This document shows positions 23,461 to 25,294 of a stretch of DNA of 25,294 nt, piece after piece (the first letter of the stretch is position 1; each line of letters begins with the position of its first letter). The notes under the pieces were generated by a model that searched no databases, was not told the origin of the DNA, and saw only the letters and a program-made list of their open reading frames with translations. The stretch lies in NCBI RefSeq assembly GCF_003471165.1, contig NZ_QRIL01000018.1:1-25294 (forward strand). The letters are read 5' to 3'. The position numbers were made by a program, and so were the translations under genes. This DNA is from Ruminococcus sp. AM22-13 (GTDB taxonomy: Bacteria > Bacillota > Clostridia > Lachnospirales > Lachnospiraceae).

Positions 23461-23506
23461 TTGCTGTATGCTAAAATGTACAGTTGTGTACAGTTACATA
23501 CAGCAA
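23461..23506 (+). promoter_or_regulatory. Inverted and direct repeats in the gpmI leader
   Basis: TTGCTGTATG (23461-23470) is the exact reverse complement of CATACAGCAA (23497-23506). Between them TGTACAGTTG and TGTACAGTTA form a tandem direct repeat. The arrangement could be an RNA stem-loop about 30 bases before the ribosome site, or a double operator. Confidence 0.5.
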
Positions 23507-23538
23507 TCAATAATGAACACATATAAAAGGAGAACATT

Positions 23539-25080
23539 ATGAGCAAAAAACCAACCGTATTAATGATTCTTGATGGATATGGCCTGAATGACAAAAAAGA
23601 AGGCAATGCTGTATATATGGCAAAGACTCCTGTTATGGACAAGCTGATGGCAGAATATCCTTTTGTAAAAGGTAATGCAAGCGGACTTGCAGTAGGTCTT
23701 CCAGATGGACAGATGGGTAACTCTGAAGTAGGTCATATGAACATGGGTGCAGGCCGCATCGTATATCAGGAACTTACAAGAATCACAAAAGAGATCCAGG
23801 ATGGTGATTTCTTTAAGAACGAAGCACTTCTTGCAGCAATGAAGAATGCAAAAGAGAACAATTCCGCTGTACATTTTATGGGACTTCTTTCTGATGGCGG
23901 TGTACACAGCCACAATACACATCTCTATGGATTACTTGAGATGGCTAAGAAAGAGGGCGTTGAGAAAGTTTATGTACACTGCTTCCTTGACGGACGTGAT
24001 ACACCTCCTGCATCAGGTAAAGAGTTTGTAGAGACTCTGGAAGCTGAGATGAAGAAAATCGGTGTAGGTGAGATTGCAACCGTTTCCGGCCGTTACTATG
24101 CAATGGACCGCGATAACCGCTGGGATCGTGTAGAGCTTGCATACAATGCTCTTACATCCGGAGAAGGTGTAAAGGGAACTGACGCTGCAGCAGCAGTTCA
24201 GGCATCCTATGACAATGACAAAACAGATGAATTCGTTCTTCCTACAGTAATCGAGAAAGACGGACAGCCAACAGGTGTTGTATCTGATAAAGACTCTGTT
24301 GTATTCTTTAACTTCCGTCCTGACCGTGCTCGTGAGATCACAAGAGCATTCTGCGATGATGATTTCCAGGGATTTGAGAGAAAAGCAAGACCACATGTCA
24401 CATTCGTATGCTTCACAGAGTATGATGATACCATCCAGAATAAACTGGTTGCATTCCACAAAGTTCAGCTTCATAACACATTTGGAGAATACCTTGCAGC
24501 ACACGACATGACTCAGGCTCGTATCGCTGAGACAGAGAAGTATGCACATGTTACATTCTTCTTTAATGGTGGTGTGGAAGAGCCGAATAAAGGCGAGGAT
24601 AGAATCCTTGTGAAATCCCCGAAGGTTGCAACTTATGACCTTCAGCCTGAGATGAGTGCGCCACAGGTTTGTGAGAAACTGGTAGATGCTATCAAATCTG
24701 ACAAATATGATGTGATCGTAATCAACTTTGCTAACCCTGATATGGTTGGACATACAGGCGTACAGGAAGCAGCTGTGAAAGCAGTAGAAACAGTTGATGA
24801 ATGTGTTGGTAAAGCAGTAGAAGCTCTGAAAGAAGTTGACGGACAGATGTTTATCTGTGCTGACCATGGAAATGCAGAGCAGCTTATCGATTATGAGACA
24901 GGTGCTCCATGGACTGCACATACCACAAATCCTGTTCCGTTCATTCTTGTAAACGCTGATCCGAAATACACACTGCGTGAGGATGGATGCCTTGCAGACA
25001 TCGTTCCTACACTCATTCAGCTTATGGGAATGGAACAGCCGGCAGAAATGACAGGCAAATCTCTTCTTGTAGAGAAATAA
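23539..25080 (+). CDS. gpmI: 2,3-bisphosphoglycerate-independent phosphoglycerate mutase
   Basis: A 513-residue alkaline-phosphatase-superfamily enzyme of standard length, converting 3- to 2-phosphoglycerate with two manganese ions. D12 lies in LMILDGYGLN and the phosphoserine nucleophile S62 in QMGNSEVGHMNMGAGRI; later motifs are SDGGVHSH, HCFLDGRDTPP, GRYYAMDRDNRWDR, FFNFRPDRAREI, FANPDMVGHTG and ICADHGNAEQ, together supplying the two metal sites. AAAAGGAG precedes ATG 23539. It is separate from the gap-pgk-tpiA unit by about 6.6 kb and has its own predicted promoter and terminator. Enolase is not in the window. Confidence 0.97.
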   Translation: MSKKPTVLMILDGYGLNDKKEGNAVYMAKTPVMDKLMAEYPFVKGNASGLAVGLPDGQMGNSEVGHMNMGAGRIVYQELTRITKEIQDGDFFKNEALLAAMKNAKENNSAVHFMGLLSDGGVHSHNTHLYGLLEMAKKEGVEKVYVHCFLDGRDTPPASGKEFVETLEAEMKKIGVGEIATVSGRYYAMDRDNRWDRVELAYNALTSGEGVKGTDAAAAVQASYDNDKTDEFVLPTVIEKDGQPTGVVSDKDSVVFFNFRPDRAREITRAFCDDDFQGFERKARPHVTFVCFTEYDDTIQNKLVAFHKVQLHNTFGEYLAAHDMTQARIAETEKYAHVTFFFNGGVEEPNKGEDRILVKSPKVATYDLQPEMSAPQVCEKLVDAIKSDKYDVIVINFANPDMVGHTGVQEAAVKAVETVDECVGKAVEALKEVDGQMFICADHGNAEQLIDYETGAPWTAHTTNPVPFILVNADPKYTLREDGCLADIVPTLIQLMGMEQPAEMTGKSLLVEK

Positions 25081-25168
25081 AAAATTTCAGGGTTGTTGGT
25101 GGGTAAAACTCAATACTCTGAAAAGGGAAAACAGCATCAACCAGCAGTAAAAAATTAAACATAAAATT

Positions 25169-25213
25169 GACCTTGTAGATTTGTAGTAGTGCAGATCTTC
25201 AAGGTCTTTTTTT
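25169..25213 (+). terminator. Intrinsic terminator after gpmI
   Basis: Arms GACCTTGTAGAT (25169-25180) and ATCTTCAAGGTC (25195-25206) pair with one mismatch and are followed by a run of seven Ts. Confidence 0.88.
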
Positions 25214-25294
25214 ATTGGATTTTAGGGAAAAACCTTGATTTGTGCAACTTTTTTAGCACACAAATAAAAATCAAATTTTATTTAGTTCAGGATA
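25214..25294. other. Spacer at the right window edge
   Basis: AT-rich end with two short inverted repeats: TGTGC/GCACA (about 25241-25260) and AAATAAAA/TTTTATTT (about 25262-25282). No gene start is seen before the window ends. Confidence 0.4.

Larger units (their letters stand above)
23226..23538. other. Spacer between hom and gpmI with leader inverted repeat
   Basis: No gene is visible in these 313 bases. A short GTTTAT-TGTT-ATAAAC hairpin (23231-23246) without a T-run may end hom transcripts weakly. Further on are the predicted gpmI promoter and a perfect 10-base inverted repeat at 23461-23470/23497-23506. Confidence 0.6.

Noticed and set aside
24013..24921. Long minus-strand open frame over gpmI
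   Set aside because: Cysteine- and histidine-rich nonsense composition caused by codon bias of gpmI on the other strand; no domain or ribosome site.

Overview
The window looks like core chromosome of a spore-forming, low-to-moderate GC member of the Clostridia, most like the Lachnospiraceae (Blautia/Ruminococcus/Dorea type). The basis is two sporulation-type membrane proteins (SpoIIM-like, SpoVB-like), a minimal Rrf2-NifS-NifU iron-sulfur cluster, a gap-pgk-tpiA glycolytic block with strong AGGAGG ribosome binding sites, and protein sequences typical of that family. No rRNA, tRNA, CRISPR array, transposase or phage module is visible.

Layout. 54-2032: a SpoIIM-like gene, a 512-base gap full of stem-loops, and a XerD-type recombinase. 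2319-4740 (minus): a SpoVB/MATE-type flippase followed by DAHP synthase (aroF). 4977-7126 (plus): rrf2/iscR-like regulator, cysteine desulfurase and NifU-like scaffold, a tight operon closed by a terminator. 7333-9894 (plus): a CtpE-like P-type ATPase. 10132-12303 (minus): an amylosucrase-like GH13 enzyme with an unusual N-terminal tandem repeat. 12552-13370 (minus): a HisJ-type PHP phosphatase. 13782-16958 (plus): gap, pgk, tpiA, ending in two terminators. 16959-17734: a 776-base AT-rich gap with a repeated 9-mer. 17735-19433 (plus): an RlmD-type rRNA methyltransferase and a GNAT acetyltransferase. 19659-21029 (minus): a COG2509-like FAD protein with a four-cysteine cluster. 21287-21876: a small XRE regulator divergent from a small two-helix membrane protein, with a perfect 20-base palindrome between them. 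21930-25080 (plus): homoserine dehydrogenase (hom) and cofactor-independent phosphoglycerate mutase (gpmI).

How the genes fit together. Four lower-glycolysis enzymes (gap, pgk, tpiA, gpmI) lie within 11.3 kb but in at least two transcription units; enolase is not in the window. aroF and hom feed aromatic and aspartate-family amino acid synthesis. The Rrf2 regulator probably senses cluster status for the desulfurase/scaffold pair behind it.

Novelty. Nearly all proteins belong to known families and I do not see a clearly new multi-gene system. The less ordinary signals are intergenic or linker-level: at least two families of dispersed palindromic elements, each seen twice; a long near-perfect inverted repeat after aroF; a five-copy TCTTTTGTA array; the XRE/membrane-protein pair with its palindrome; and the (VETSKTEPIK)-type repeat fused to the amylosucrase-like enzyme.
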